A stretch of DNA of 64,000 nucleotides from Verrucomicrobiales bacterium (GCA_016795505.1 JAEUHH010000064.1:97274-161273), one strand, 5' to 3'; positions 42,594-52,335 are shown, numbered from the stretch's first letter. A program made the numbers and translations. The notes: generated by a model from the sequence alone, not told the origin.

Positions 42594-43808
42594 GTGAATC
42601 TGAACCTGCTCACGCTGCCGCTGGCGGCCCTCCTTTTGTTCGGAACGTCTCCTGCCCGCGCCGTGGTGGCGGCTGAGGACGATGCGGAAACACCGAGCGA
42701 TGATCATCGGTCGGTCCTGCTGGAGGGCAGGGTGGGCGATCATGGACGGGTCAGGGCACTGCTATGGCGGCAGCCGCGTCGGGACGACGGCGGGTACTCG
42801 CTGAAGGGCACCTATCACTACGCCTCGCAGGGGCTGGCGATCGAGCTGTGGGGCACGATCGAGGGGGACCGGGTGGAGATGGAGGAGCACACCGTGGCGG
42901 ACTACAGCGAGGTGACGGGGCGTTTCTCCGGAACTTGGACGGAGGAGCCCGATCCGTCGGCGCCGGAGGACGGCCGGGTGAGGCTGAGTGGCACGTGGAA
43001 CTCGCCGGACGGGAAGCGCGAGCTGCCCTTCGAACTCGTCGAGGTGCGTGGGAAGGAGGTCGCGGAGCTGGATTTCTATTTTTTTGCCGAGGAATATGTC
43101 CGTCGCCGCGGCTCGATGCGGGTGGAGCGCTCGCAGGCGCTGGTCCTGCCGCAGATCCGGGGGGACGGGGAGGCGATCGATCGGGTGAACCGCCGTCTGC
43201 GTACGCTGGCGATGGAGATCCATCCGATGCAGGGACCGGAACAGCCGGCGCAGCCGCGGGATGGGGCGCCGACCCTGAGCGATCTGAGCCGGATGGTCAG
43301 GGCGGAGATCCCGGAGGGCAAGGAGCGAGAGGAGATGGAGGTGACTTTCTTTGACTCGATGACATTCGAGGATGTCTTCGAGATCTCACTGAACTGGCGC
43401 GGGGTGCTGTCGGTGCGAATGCTGGGCAGCTCCTACACCGGTGGGGCGCACGGGAACTCGGCGGCGGACCATGTGACTTTCGATCTGGAGTCGGGCCTTG
43501 AGCTGAAGCTGGACAAACTGCTGAAGCCGGGCTGGCGGGACGCGGTGAGAGGTCTGGCCGAGGCGGCGCTGCGGCGGTCCTTTGGGCTGAAATCGCAGGA
43601 TTCCCTGAATGACGCGGGGCCGCTGTTCGAGGATCGCTTTGAGCTGAACGAAAACTGGCACCTGACGCCGGAGGGTCTGGGATTTTGCTATAGTCCCTAC
43701 GAGATCGGGCCGTATGCGGCGGGATTCATCAATCCGGTGATCCGGTACGCGGACCTCCGGGAATGGATCCAGCCCGGTTCGCCGCTGGAGCGTCTGGCAA
43801 CTCCATAA
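42594..43808 (+). CDS. Secreted DUF3298/RsiV-like protein
   Basis: 404 residues from a GTG at 42594 with a GGAG seven bases before it. A signal peptide (NLLTLPLAALLLFGTSPARA) is followed by a beta-rich region. The C-terminal half contains the DUF3298-type segments SVRMLGSSYTGGAHGNSAADHVTFDLESG and NWHLTPEGLGFCYSPYEIGPYAAG, found in anti-sigma factor RsiV and related extracellular proteins. No membrane-spanning anti-sigma domain is seen, so a role as sensor is speculative. Confidence 0.75.
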   Translation: MNLNLLTLPLAALLLFGTSPARAVVAAEDDAETPSDDHRSVLLEGRVGDHGRVRALLWRQPRRDDGGYSLKGTYHYASQGLAIELWGTIEGDRVEMEEHTVADYSEVTGRFSGTWTEEPDPSAPEDGRVRLSGTWNSPDGKRELPFELVEVRGKEVAELDFYFFAEEYVRRRGSMRVERSQALVLPQIRGDGEAIDRVNRRLRTLAMEIHPMQGPEQPAQPRDGAPTLSDLSRMVRAEIPEGKEREEMEVTFFDSMTFEDVFEISLNWRGVLSVRMLGSSYTGGAHGNSAADHVTFDLESGLELKLDKLLKPGWRDAVRGLAEAALRRSFGLKSQDSLNDAGPLFEDRFELNENWHLTPEGLGFCYSPYEIGPYAAGFINPVIRYADLREWIQPGSPLERLATP

Positions 43809-43838
43809 GCGAACGCGGGCTGTCGGGACCGGAGCGGC

Positions 43839-46067
43839 TCACTTTTTCGCCAAGGCTTCCAGATAGTCCAGCAGGCTGGCCATCTCGTGGACGGAGAAGC
43901 CGTTCATGAGGGCGGGCGGCATCATGGACGTGGGCAGGGTGTCGCGCTTGGCGATGTCGGTCTTTTTGATGGTGTGGGACTGGGCGGCGATGTCGCGCAG
44001 GGTCACGCTGTCGCCGGACTCGTCGGTGACGAAACCCATGAGGACGGCGCCTTTTTTGTCGGTGACGATGTTCGAGGCAAAGCCCTGGGCGATGGTTTTG
44101 TTCGGGTCGAGAATGGCGACGGCGAGGTCGGGGCGTTTGTAAGTCTGGGCGATGTTTCCGAGGTAGGGGCCTTTTTGCGGCAGATCCTGGCTGACGGTGT
44201 GGCAGGCGACGCAGGTGGCGCGCTGGAAGATCTGCTCGCCGAGGGCGGGGTCGCCCTTGGCTTTCACGACTTCAGCGAGGGCCTTGTCCGGGGCAAGGGT
44301 GCCGATCTTGGGAGTCTTGTCCTCGGGTTTGGGCTGGAGTTTCAGGACACGGATGGCCTCGCGGGCGGCCTCGGCGACGGCGGGATCGGCGTCGGAGCGG
44401 GCGGCGAGGATGCGGTCGTCGAGGAATCGGCTCTGGGTGAGCGAGGCGGCGCGGATGAGTCGGGCGCGGCGGGCGGGCTGGGCCCAGCCGGCTTCGATGG
44501 CGCGGCCGGTCATTTCGCGGGACTCAGGGCTGCCGGTCTGGCGGGCGGCGAGGGCGAGCAGCGCGGCATCGGCCCAGACCGGGCCTTCGGGACTGGCGGC
44601 GAGGGTTTCCAACGCGCTGTGATGATTTTCCAGCTTGGGGGCCTCCAGATAGGCTTTCTGCGCGGTCTCGAGGTGCTTGCGGGCATCGGCCACGGCGGTG
44701 CGGGCATATTTGGCCTGGCTCTTGGCGGCGACGGGATCGGGGAGGGCGGTGGCTTCTTTGACTTTGGCTTCGAGGTCCGGGATGGCATCGGCGAGGCGGG
44801 CGAGTCCGTCGAGCGAGGCGAGCGCGCCCTCGCGGCTGTCGGTGCGGGCGAGTGCGGTGATGGCGCCGGCGAGGGTGGCGGGCTCGCTGTCCCCGCGGGA
44901 GAGGGCCTGCAACAGCACGGCGATGCCCTCGGCGGGGATGGTCTCGGCGGCGGCGAGTTGGGCCACGGCGTCGGGGAGGACGGCGGGATTGTCCTTGGCG
45001 AGGGTCAGGATGCGGCCGAGCGCGTCGTCGGATTGAATGCGATTGCGGCTCATTTCGCGGACGAGGAAGGCGGCTTCGGCGGGCGCGGCGGCGGCGAGGA
45101 GGGTCTTCAGAGCGGCGGCGACCTTTTCCGTTCCGGCCCAGGGGGCGGGCTGGTAGTAGGGTCCGCGGGTGTCGGGACGAGTGCCCCAACTGTCGCCGGT
45201 CCACTCGCCCTCGGTGTGGTGCAGCCGGCAGAGGGCGGCGAGCAGGTCCTCGCGAGCCTCGGGGCGTTTTTCCGTCTCGAGACGGCTCAGCAGGCCGTCG
45301 ATGACGCGGGGCTCATGGATGCGCATCAGGGCGAGAGCGGCGCCGCGCCGCTGGGCGGGAGTGGACTCGGACGCGTCGAGGACGGCGAAGCAGGCGGCGT
45401 CGGCCTTCAGCAGGGCGAGGGCTCGGAAAGCGGTGTGGGCGACCCGGGCGTCGTCGCTGCCGAGGTGGCGGGCGATGCCGGGAGCGGCGGCGGTGAGCCC
45501 CTGGCGGGCGGCGCCGACGATGGCTTCGACGCGGGTGCGGGGATCGTCGCTCGACAGGCCCGCGGTGAAGAGATCGACCGGGGCGGGACCGGACTGGCCG
45601 GCGGTGAGGCGGTCGAGGCCGAGATCACCGAGGGCACGGAGGACAAAGCGCTGGAGGGCGGCATCGCCGGCGAGGGGAGACACGGCGGCGATGACGGCGG
45701 CGCTTTTCTCCGAGTCGACCCCGCGCTGGGTGACGGCATACAGGGCGGCGAGGCGGGCTTCGAGGGGCTTTGCAGCGTCGCCGGCCAGATCGAGCAGTGC
45801 GGTGGTGGTGGCGGCGTTCTCCGGGCGGCGCAGCAGGGCGCGCTGGGCTTCGAGGGCGCGGACCTGGCTGGGCGATGTCAGCAGGGCAATGAGGTCGGCA
45901 TCGGGGAGCTTGTCGAAATCGGGCAGGGGTTCGGGCTGATACCCTTTGGGCGAAACCCGCACGACGTAGCCGACATTTGCTCCCTCCCATTTGAACGTTG
46001 CGCCTTTCCAACTGGCCTGATACACGCCGCTGAGGCCGTCCACGCTGGCGTCAGTGGGGCGGGTCAT
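43839..46067 (-). CDS. C-terminal half of PVC-type cytochrome protein (HEAT repeats plus cytochrome c), separated by an in-frame TAA
   Basis: 742 residues if started at the ATG at 46067. There is no signal peptide, although a heme-attachment motif CVACH is present near residue 618, and cytochrome c needs export. The N-terminus (RPTDASVDGLSGVYQASWKGATFKW...) is the conserved join of the dehydrogenase domain to the HEAT region in PVC-type multidomain proteins. HEAT repeats span about 75-580 and the PVC heme-binding domain about 600-740. Only four codons separate it, in the same frame, from the upstream gene's TAA (46082-46080). It should be read as one gene with the 46080-48383 frame. Confidence 0.8.
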   Translation of the reverse strand: MTRPTDASVDGLSGVYQASWKGATFKWEGANVGYVVRVSPKGYQPEPLPDFDKLPDADLIALLTSPSQVRALEAQRALLRRPENAATTTALLDLAGDAAKPLEARLAALYAVTQRGVDSEKSAAVIAAVSPLAGDAALQRFVLRALGDLGLDRLTAGQSGPAPVDLFTAGLSSDDPRTRVEAIVGAARQGLTAAAPGIARHLGSDDARVAHTAFRALALLKADAACFAVLDASESTPAQRRGAALALMRIHEPRVIDGLLSRLETEKRPEAREDLLAALCRLHHTEGEWTGDSWGTRPDTRGPYYQPAPWAGTEKVAAALKTLLAAAAPAEAAFLVREMSRNRIQSDDALGRILTLAKDNPAVLPDAVAQLAAAETIPAEGIAVLLQALSRGDSEPATLAGAITALARTDSREGALASLDGLARLADAIPDLEAKVKEATALPDPVAAKSQAKYARTAVADARKHLETAQKAYLEAPKLENHHSALETLAASPEGPVWADAALLALAARQTGSPESREMTGRAIEAGWAQPARRARLIRAASLTQSRFLDDRILAARSDADPAVAEAAREAIRVLKLQPKPEDKTPKIGTLAPDKALAEVVKAKGDPALGEQIFQRATCVACHTVSQDLPQKGPYLGNIAQTYKRPDLAVAILDPNKTIAQGFASNIVTDKKGAVLMGFVTDESGDSVTLRDIAAQSHTIKKTDIAKRDTLPTSMMPPALMNGFSVHEMASLLDYLEALAKK

Positions 46068-46079
46068 GCGGATGAAGGG

Positions 46080-48383
46080 TTAGGGCTCGGTGATTTCGGC
46101 TGCGCTGCCGCCGAGGGGCTGGACGGTGTGCCGCCACAGGGCGCCGGTGCCCCAGTCGCAGGTCAGCGGGGCGTGGTTCCACTCGTCGGGAAAGCCGGGT
46201 TCGCTCAGATAGGTCGAGCCGCAGCCGGAGCCGCCGCCGTAGTCGGCCAGTGGATAAACATGCTCGTCAGGAAAGTTTTTGTAGAGCCGCGGATAGCCAT
46301 GATCCTCGAGTCCGGTGAAATGGTGGAAGCGCACATCCCAGCCGCCTCCGTCGTTGGTATTGTCGCGGGAGTAGATGTCAAGAAGGGGGCTGATAGGCGT
46401 GCCGAGGATGTTGCGCGTGCCGGTGGCGAACAACTCCAGGCCGCTGCCATCGGGGCGGAAGCGGATCACGCCGCCGCCGCGGTGCTGGAGGGTGCGCCCG
46501 TCGGTGCCGGTGGCCTTGAGGAAACCGAAGTCGCCGCCGGCGATGTAGAGCCAGCCGTCGATGCCGAGATCGAGGCCGTTGGTGGTGTGGTCGGCGGGGC
46601 GTCCGGAAAAGTCGAAGGCGATGCCGTCGATGAGTTTCTTTGATTCCTCGGCCACGCCGTCGCCGTCCCGGTCGATGTGGACGGAGATGTGGGGCGGGTG
46701 GAGCAGGTAGAGCCGGTCATGGTCCCAGACAAGGCCGCGGGGGGAGTCGACATCCTTGACGAACTCCGTCACCTGGTCGGCCCGGCCATCGCGGTCGGTG
46801 TCACGGAGGCGCAGCACCCGGCCGCGGTGCGGATCGCGGCCGAGCGAGCCGTTGCCGTCACTGGAGACGTAAAGATCGCCGTTCGGTGCGGCGGCGACGT
46901 AAACCGGGTAATTCGCGGCGGCTGACGAGGCGAACAGTGACACGTCAAAGCCTTCGGGGACTTTCACGTCTTTGAGGATCTCGGCCTCCTCGGCGGCGGA
47001 GAGCTTGACGATGCGCGGCGGGGCATTGCCCTCCTTGGCGTAGGGATCGGCGGCGGCATCGGCGATTTTTTTGGCGGCGGCCTGCTGCTCGGGGCTGAGC
47101 TGCGGGTGCAGCGGCGGGAATCCGGGGCCGTTCAGAGAAACCTCGCGAATGCTGGCCCAGCCGCCCTGGCTGGTCCCGGTCACGGTGATTTTGACAAAGC
47201 GGATGTCCTTGGCGTCGGCCAGAGCGGTCTCGCTGTTCCCGGGCTTGGGGGAGGCGGTGGCGTCGGCGAGGACTTTCCAGGTTTTGCCATCCGGGCTGCC
47301 TTCGATGCGGTGCTGGTAGCCATTGTTGACGCTTTCCCAGGCGATCTTGAGGCTGGTGGGGGAGACGGCCTTGGTAAACTCCAGTTGCAGCCATTGCGGC
47401 TTGGCTGGCCCCGCGGCGCACCATCGGCTGTCCTGATTGCCGTCGACGGCGTGCCAGGCGAGATTGTTCTTGCCGGTCTCCTCGCTGCTGGCGGTGAGGA
47501 TCACGGGCAGGGAGCCGGCCGGGGCCGGACCAGGCGCGGGCTTGGCGGTGGCGGCTGCCGCGGGCTGGGGTTTGGCTTTGACGAAAGTGACGGTGTTCTC
47601 CCCGGTGTAGGGTTTGCCCAGATGGGCGTCGTCCAGCTTGCCGCAGGCCCAGAGCAGGCCGCGGGTGATGAGGTCGAGGTAACGCCCGTCCTCGACCGTG
47701 GCGGTGTTGTGCCCCAGGCTGGTGCTGAAGCTGCGGGCACCCTGCTTTTCATTGGTCCAGGCCACCACGGCGACGGCTTCGGTCTCCTTCCCATCGCGTT
47801 TCACCATCTGCCGGCCCATCGCGAGCGGGTGGGCGTCGAAGAGCTTCACGTTGTTGTAGAGTTCCTCCTTGATCGTGGTCCAGTTCTTCAGAGGCTTGGT
47901 GATGGGATGTTCCGGATCGACAAATTCGATCGCGATGGGCTCCTGGGGGCCGTGGGAATTCGACTGGAGGCCGAGGTGCTTGAACCAATCGTCGGTCCCG
48001 GTGCGGAAGCTGTGCATGGCGCAGTGCAGATGCACGGCGGGGATCTTTTGGTGGACATCGAGGATGCGCTTCAGCGTGCCGAGGTCCTTGTTCCCGGCGG
48101 CACACTCGTCGTGGATGATCACGTCGTAGCCGTCGGCCCAGTTGGGCGAGTCGTAGATGGAGAGGGGTGGATTGACGCTTTTGTCATCGGTCCACCAGAC
48201 ATCGACGCGGACATGGGCACGGGCCTGGATGCCCTTGCTGATGACCTGCTGCTGGCCGGCGTAGTCGTGGCAGCAACCACCCGCGATGAGCAGGGCGCGG
48301 ATCGGTTTGGTTTCAGCGCCGGTCGATGCCAATGGCAGGAGGCAGGCGGCGAGGAGGAGGGGGAAAAAGCGATGGGGATTCAT
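46080..48383 (-). CDS. N-terminal half of PVC-type cytochrome protein (ThuA, discoidin-like, dehydrogenase propeller)
   Basis: 767 residues from the ATG at 48383, with a signal peptide (NPHRFFPLLLAACLLPLASTGAE). A ThuA domain comes first (ALLIAGGCCHDYAGQQQ...HLHCAMHSFR). A linker rich in Ala/Pro leads to an F5/8 type C (discoidin) carbohydrate-binding domain at about 290-430. A PVC-type glucose/sorbosone-dehydrogenase-like propeller runs from about 470 to the end (APNGDLYVSSDGNGSLGRDP...TGTRN). It stops at TAA 46082-46080 after ...EITEP. Relatives continue without a break into HEAT repeats and cytochrome c. Probably a periplasmic sugar dehydrogenase donating electrons to its own heme. Confidence 0.85.
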   Translation of the reverse strand: MNPHRFFPLLLAACLLPLASTGAETKPIRALLIAGGCCHDYAGQQQVISKGIQARAHVRVDVWWTDDKSVNPPLSIYDSPNWADGYDVIIHDECAAGNKDLGTLKRILDVHQKIPAVHLHCAMHSFRTGTDDWFKHLGLQSNSHGPQEPIAIEFVDPEHPITKPLKNWTTIKEELYNNVKLFDAHPLAMGRQMVKRDGKETEAVAVVAWTNEKQGARSFSTSLGHNTATVEDGRYLDLITRGLLWACGKLDDAHLGKPYTGENTVTFVKAKPQPAAAATAKPAPGPAPAGSLPVILTASSEETGKNNLAWHAVDGNQDSRWCAAGPAKPQWLQLEFTKAVSPTSLKIAWESVNNGYQHRIEGSPDGKTWKVLADATASPKPGNSETALADAKDIRFVKITVTGTSQGGWASIREVSLNGPGFPPLHPQLSPEQQAAAKKIADAAADPYAKEGNAPPRIVKLSAAEEAEILKDVKVPEGFDVSLFASSAAANYPVYVAAAPNGDLYVSSDGNGSLGRDPHRGRVLRLRDTDRDGRADQVTEFVKDVDSPRGLVWDHDRLYLLHPPHISVHIDRDGDGVAEESKKLIDGIAFDFSGRPADHTTNGLDLGIDGWLYIAGGDFGFLKATGTDGRTLQHRGGGVIRFRPDGSGLELFATGTRNILGTPISPLLDIYSRDNTNDGGGWDVRFHHFTGLEDHGYPRLYKNFPDEHVYPLADYGGGSGCGSTYLSEPGFPDEWNHAPLTCDWGTGALWRHTVQPLGGSAAEITEP

Positions 48384-48460
48384 GGGCAAAAACTGGCGCC
48401 AATGGTCGACGCCCGTTCCCGATCTGTCAAAGCCGGTCGCCCGGCTGGGAAATGATCTCT

Positions 48461-49747
48461 TCAGACCAGAAAGCCCCAAGCCAGACCGATGGCCGCACAC
48501 GCGCCGATCACCGGCAGGTCCCCGACGCGGAAGCGCTCCAGGGCCACGAATGCCGCCACGGCCACGACGAGGACAAAACCATCGAGTCCGCCGCCGGACT
48601 CGGGCCACAGCGCCTGCCGGGCGAAAGTCACGCCGAGATTTCCGATCACGCCGACGACCGCCGCCGTGATGCCCATCAGGGCCGCTCCGAGTCGGGGACG
48701 CCGACGCAGGTGATCGACATGCGGTGCTCCGAGAAAAACAAACAGAAAGCAGGGCAGGAAGGTCGCCCATGTCGTGATGAAGGCGCCCAGGGTGGCCGCG
48801 CCGAGCGGGCTTAGTTCGCCGGGATGCTGCCAGCCTCCCGCGAAGCCGACGAACTGCAGCACCATGATGAGCGGACCGGGTGTCGTCTCCGCGAGGGCCA
48901 GGCCGGCCATCATTTGTTCGTGCGACAGCCAGGCGTGTGTCTCCACCGCCTGCTGTGCGACGTAGGGGAGCACCGCGTACGCGCCGCCGAAGGTGACCAG
49001 TGCGGCTTTGCTGAAAAAGACGCCCTGCCGGAAGGCCGTGCCGTCCCATCCCAGCCACAGGCCGACCAGGAGGATGGGCAGCCACCACAGGACCAGGCAC
49101 AGGACAGTAATCCGCGCGGCCCGTCCCCAGGAGGGAGCGATCTGGGTGGCTCCGGGGGCCGACTCCTCCCCGGCCAAAGCCGGAGCGACGGATGGGAACC
49201 AGTCGGGGCGGAGCCTACTGCCTGCCCAGCCGAACAGAGCGGCGACGGCGATGATCACCACGAATGAGACGGCAAAAAAGTGGATCGCGACGAAGGATGC
49301 CACCGCGAGGGTGACGAGAGCCGGCGTTCTCAGTGATTTTCGGCCCATTCTCAGCATCGCGCCGGCCACGATGGCGATCACCGCCGGCATCAGTCCGTGA
49401 AAGATGGCTGCCAGCCAAGGCAGGTGGCCGCCCGCGAGATACAGCCAGCTCAGTCCGTAGAGGATAACCATCGAGGGTAGGACGAACAACGCCCCTGCCA
49501 CGATGCCACCGCGGGTGCCATGGAGACGCCAGCCGAGGTAGGTGGCGAGTTGTTGCGCCTCGGGGCCCGGCAGCAGCATGCAGAAATTCAGGGCGTGTAG
49601 AAAGGCACCCTCACCGACCCAGCGGCGGCGGTCGACCAGTTCCCGATGCATCAAGGCGATCTGCCCGGCCGGTCCGCCGAAGCTGACGAAGCCGAGCTTG
49701 ATCCAGAACCGGAGCGCTTCTCGAAAAGTGGGCATGAGAGCCGCCAT
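48461..49747 (-). CDS. chrA: Chromate transporter (ChrA, CHR family)
   Basis: 428 residues from the ATG at 49747. Two homologous halves of six helices each, joined by a polar linker near residue 200. Both halves carry the CHR signature: FWIKLGFVSFGGPAGQIALMHRELV with LLPGPEAQQLATYLGW, and FFSKAALVTFGGAYAVLPYVA with ETTPGPLIM. This is the long-chain form. It exports chromate; in many environmental bacteria the natural substrate may differ. It is upstream of the ThuA gene on the same strand, 77 bases apart. Confidence 0.9.
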   Translation of the reverse strand: MAALMPTFREALRFWIKLGFVSFGGPAGQIALMHRELVDRRRWVGEGAFLHALNFCMLLPGPEAQQLATYLGWRLHGTRGGIVAGALFVLPSMVILYGLSWLYLAGGHLPWLAAIFHGLMPAVIAIVAGAMLRMGRKSLRTPALVTLAVASFVAIHFFAVSFVVIIAVAALFGWAGSRLRPDWFPSVAPALAGEESAPGATQIAPSWGRAARITVLCLVLWWLPILLVGLWLGWDGTAFRQGVFFSKAALVTFGGAYAVLPYVAQQAVETHAWLSHEQMMAGLALAETTPGPLIMVLQFVGFAGGWQHPGELSPLGAATLGAFITTWATFLPCFLFVFLGAPHVDHLRRRPRLGAALMGITAAVVGVIGNLGVTFARQALWPESGGGLDGFVLVVAVAAFVALERFRVGDLPVIGACAAIGLAWGFLV

Positions 49748-49853
49748 GGTGCGGCCATCGCGGGTCCGGGGCAAGTCAGAAGCGGCCGCGGGCGCGATTC
49801 GCGGTTTTCACCGGACGGAATGTCGGGCAAAGTAGACGGGAACACGAAACCGA

Positions 49854-51494
49854 ATGGAAACCTCCACTGCCACATCATCGCCAGATCGCTTGGAACGGCT
49901 GGCCGAGGCCCTGTCGCGTGCCGTCGCCGCAGTGCGGACCGATCTGGCCGGATCTTCGGAGGTGGCGGCCGATCTCGACCGCCTCGATGCGGCGATGAGC
50001 CGGCTGCGCGAAGTCGCCGCGCCCGCTCCCGTGGATGAGAAGGCCGCGCGTGCCTGGCGACATGATCTGCGCAATAGACTGAATCATCTCACCGGTCCGG
50101 CGCAGTTTCTGGCCATGCAGTGGCCAGCGGATGCCCTTCCGGGCTCGCTGACCGGCTTGCTAGACCTCTGTAGCCAATGGCTGGAGGCGACCAACGACTC
50201 CGCGCCGGGCAATCCTCCCTCGGATATAGCCACACCGACGCCGGCCATTGATCCCGGACACATCCTCGTCGCCGATGACGATCCGGAAAATCGCTCCCTG
50301 CTTGCCCGACTGCTGGAGGGGCTGGGACACCGCGTTGCCTTTGCCGAGAATGGTCGTCAGGCCCTGTCGGCGGTCCGGGAGGGCGATTTCGATGCCGTGC
50401 TGCTCGACATCCGCATGCCCGAGATGGATGGCTATGCCGTCCTCGAGGCGCTACGGGAAAGCGGTCACCTGCGTCACACTCCGGTCATTGTGGTGACCGG
50501 CCTGCAGGAGGAACGCGACGCGGTGCGCTGCATCGAGATCGGAGCCGAGGACTTTCTCTCCCGTCCCATCCGGCCCGCCTTTCTCGCCGCGCGCCTGCAT
50601 GCCAGCCTGGAGAAAAAGCGGCTGCGGGAGCGCGTCTTTGCCCAGCACTTCACCCCGGAGTTGGCGCGCGAGTTCGCCCGCAACCCCGATCTCATGAACA
50701 TGCGGGGCCGCAATGCCGAGGTCAGCGTGTTGTTCTGCGACATCCGGGGTTTCAGCTCCATCTCCGAGCGGCTCGGACCCGAGGCCACCATCGACTGGCT
50801 CGGCGGGGTGATGGGCGACTTTTCCAGCATCGTCATCGACCACGGCGGCGTGCTGGTGGACTATACCGGCGACGAGTTGCTCGCCCTCTGGGGCGCACCG
50901 GGCGAACAGCCGGACCATGCGCGGCGGGCCTGTCAGGCCGCGCTCGACATGCTGGCCAGGCTGCCGGATCTGAATGAGATGTGGCGTGGCGCGATCGGCT
51001 CCGACACGGTCGTCGGCATCGGCATCAGCACCGGTCCCGCCCTGGTGGGGAACATCGGCACGCACCGGAAATTCAAATACGGACCTCTCGGCACCACGGT
51101 GAATCTCGGCAGCCGGATCCAGAATGCCACCAAGGCGCTGCGCATTCCGCTGCTCGCCACCGGAGAGACCGTTTCCCAGTTCGGCGGGCAGGCGCTGTCC
51201 CATCGCCGGCTTGGCCGCGTGCGGGTGCGGAACATCGCCGGCGCCTTCGATCTGCACGAACTCTTCGAGCCCGGACGGCCCGAGGCGGCCGAGTTGAAGG
51301 CGCTCTACGAGGAGGCGCTGGGACTCTTCGAACTAGGGGATTTCACTCGCGCCTCGGCCGTCCTCGGCGATCTCCTCGTGGTCCATCCGGGCGATGGTCC
51401 CTCGCTCTTGCTGATGAGCCGCGTGGTGGCCGCGATGCTTGGCGGTGGTGGCGGCACCGAGGGTGACGCGGTGTGGGATTTGCCAGGGCAGTGA
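49854..51494 (+). CDS. Receiver-domain class III nucleotidyl cyclase with a DHp-like N-terminus
   Basis: 546 residues. Residues 65-115 contain a histidine box (H70-DLRNRLNHLTG) like the DHp domain of histidine kinases, but no kinase ATPase domain follows. A receiver domain (about 136-255) has the acidic pair D141/D142 and phosphoacceptor D185; the usual Lys is Arg in SRPI. The cyclase domain (about 285-450) has metal Asp D296 and D340, and N417/R421 for transition-state binding. The purine-selecting Lys is D336 and the partner Asp is T414. T is seen in class IIIb cyclases, but Asp at the Lys site is unusual, so the product is uncertain. A helical tail ends the protein. Confidence 0.85.
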   Translation: METSTATSSPDRLERLAEALSRAVAAVRTDLAGSSEVAADLDRLDAAMSRLREVAAPAPVDEKAARAWRHDLRNRLNHLTGPAQFLAMQWPADALPGSLTGLLDLCSQWLEATNDSAPGNPPSDIATPTPAIDPGHILVADDDPENRSLLARLLEGLGHRVAFAENGRQALSAVREGDFDAVLLDIRMPEMDGYAVLEALRESGHLRHTPVIVVTGLQEERDAVRCIEIGAEDFLSRPIRPAFLAARLHASLEKKRLRERVFAQHFTPELAREFARNPDLMNMRGRNAEVSVLFCDIRGFSSISERLGPEATIDWLGGVMGDFSSIVIDHGGVLVDYTGDELLALWGAPGEQPDHARRACQAALDMLARLPDLNEMWRGAIGSDTVVGIGISTGPALVGNIGTHRKFKYGPLGTTVNLGSRIQNATKALRIPLLATGETVSQFGGQALSHRRLGRVRVRNIAGAFDLHELFEPGRPEAAELKALYEEALGLFELGDFTRASAVLGDLLVVHPGDGPSLLLMSRVVAAMLGGGGGTEGDAVWDLPGQ

Positions 51495-51601
51495 CGCCAT
51501 TGCGCGCGAATATTCGGCACGGCTCTTGCGTCTATTGTTTTGATGGGAATGCCGCCCAGCGGGTTCCCTGAAGTTTCAGAACTCACGCCAACCCAACAGC
51601 C

Positions 51602-51796
51602 ATGAAAACGCGCCTGTTCCCCCGTCTGACTGCCCGCCTTTTTGCCCTCCGGGCCGCGTGGCGTCGCCAGGAGCCGGTCCGGGTGCCCGTCTCCGGGCTC
51701 CCGCCGGTGGTCGAGGAAATCATCCCCGTGGTGTTGGGGGCGCAGCCGGCCCTCGTGCCGGTGCCGGTCGTGGTGCGCCGCGATCTGGCGGCCTGA
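51602..51796 (+). CDS. Small basic-then-hydrophobic protein (uncertain)
   Basis: 64 residues. The N-terminal 25 are Arg-rich; the rest is Pro/Val-rich (PVSGLPPVVEEIIPVVLG...). No family. The gap between the cyclase and acetyltransferase genes would otherwise be about 350 bases. The start lacks a clear ribosome site, so it may be a chance frame. Confidence 0.3.
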   Translation: MKTRLFPRLTARLFALRAAWRRQEPVRVPVSGLPPVVEEIIPVVLGAQPALVPVPVVVRRDLAA

Positions 51797-51848
51797 TGAG
51801 CCGCAAATGCCGCTGGCAAAATCCACCTCCGGGTGGAAAAATGGCGGC

Positions 51849-52325
51849 ATGGCCGATCTCCTCGTCAAGCTCTACCGATTGCCCGCCCTGGCTCCCGCCT
51901 TGAGCCGGGCGGCCGAAGCTGGAGCCACCATCCGCCGGGCCCTGGCTCCGGAGCGGTATGCCGTGGTCAACTGGGTGGCCACCCACTATGGCGACCGCTG
52001 GGCGGGTGAGGTGTCACTCGCCTTTTCGGGCCATCCTATTTCCTGCTTTCTGGCCGTCGCGCCGGAAGGCCAATTGATCGGCTTTGCCTGCTACGACACG
52101 ACCTTCCGCGGCTTTTTCGGCCCCACCGGGGTGTTGCAGGAGTGGGGCGGCCGGGGCATCGGCACCGCCCTGCTGATCCGCAGCCTCCACGCCCTGTGGG
52201 AGTCCGGCCACGCCTACGCCATCATCGGCGCGGTGGGACCCTCGGCTTTCTACGAGCAGGCCGTGGGCGCCATTCCCATTCCCGACTCGACACCCGGGCC
52301 CTACGAAGGCCTGTTGCCGCGTTAG
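51849..52325 (+). CDS. GNAT family N-acetyltransferase
   Basis: 158 residues from the ATG at 51849. The acetyl-CoA binding motif is LIGFACYDTTFRGFFGPTGVLQEWGGRGIGTALLIRSLHALWESGHAYAII, with G-R-G-I-G-T-A for the pyrophosphate. The Tyr in AFYEQ near the end may be the general acid. Substrate unknown. The longer upstream frame to 51642 is not family-like. Confidence 0.8.
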   Translation: MADLLVKLYRLPALAPALSRAAEAGATIRRALAPERYAVVNWVATHYGDRWAGEVSLAFSGHPISCFLAVAPEGQLIGFACYDTTFRGFFGPTGVLQEWGGRGIGTALLIRSLHALWESGHAYAIIGAVGPSAFYEQAVGAIPIPDSTPGPYEGLLPR

Positions 52326-52335
52326 GAAAAGCCGG

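Noticed and set aside
43887..46643. 918-codon plus-strand open frame antisense to the PVC cytochrome gene
   Set aside because: It is Gly/Asp/Glu/Ala-rich low-complexity sequence typical of antisense frames in GC-rich genes. The minus strand has clear domains.
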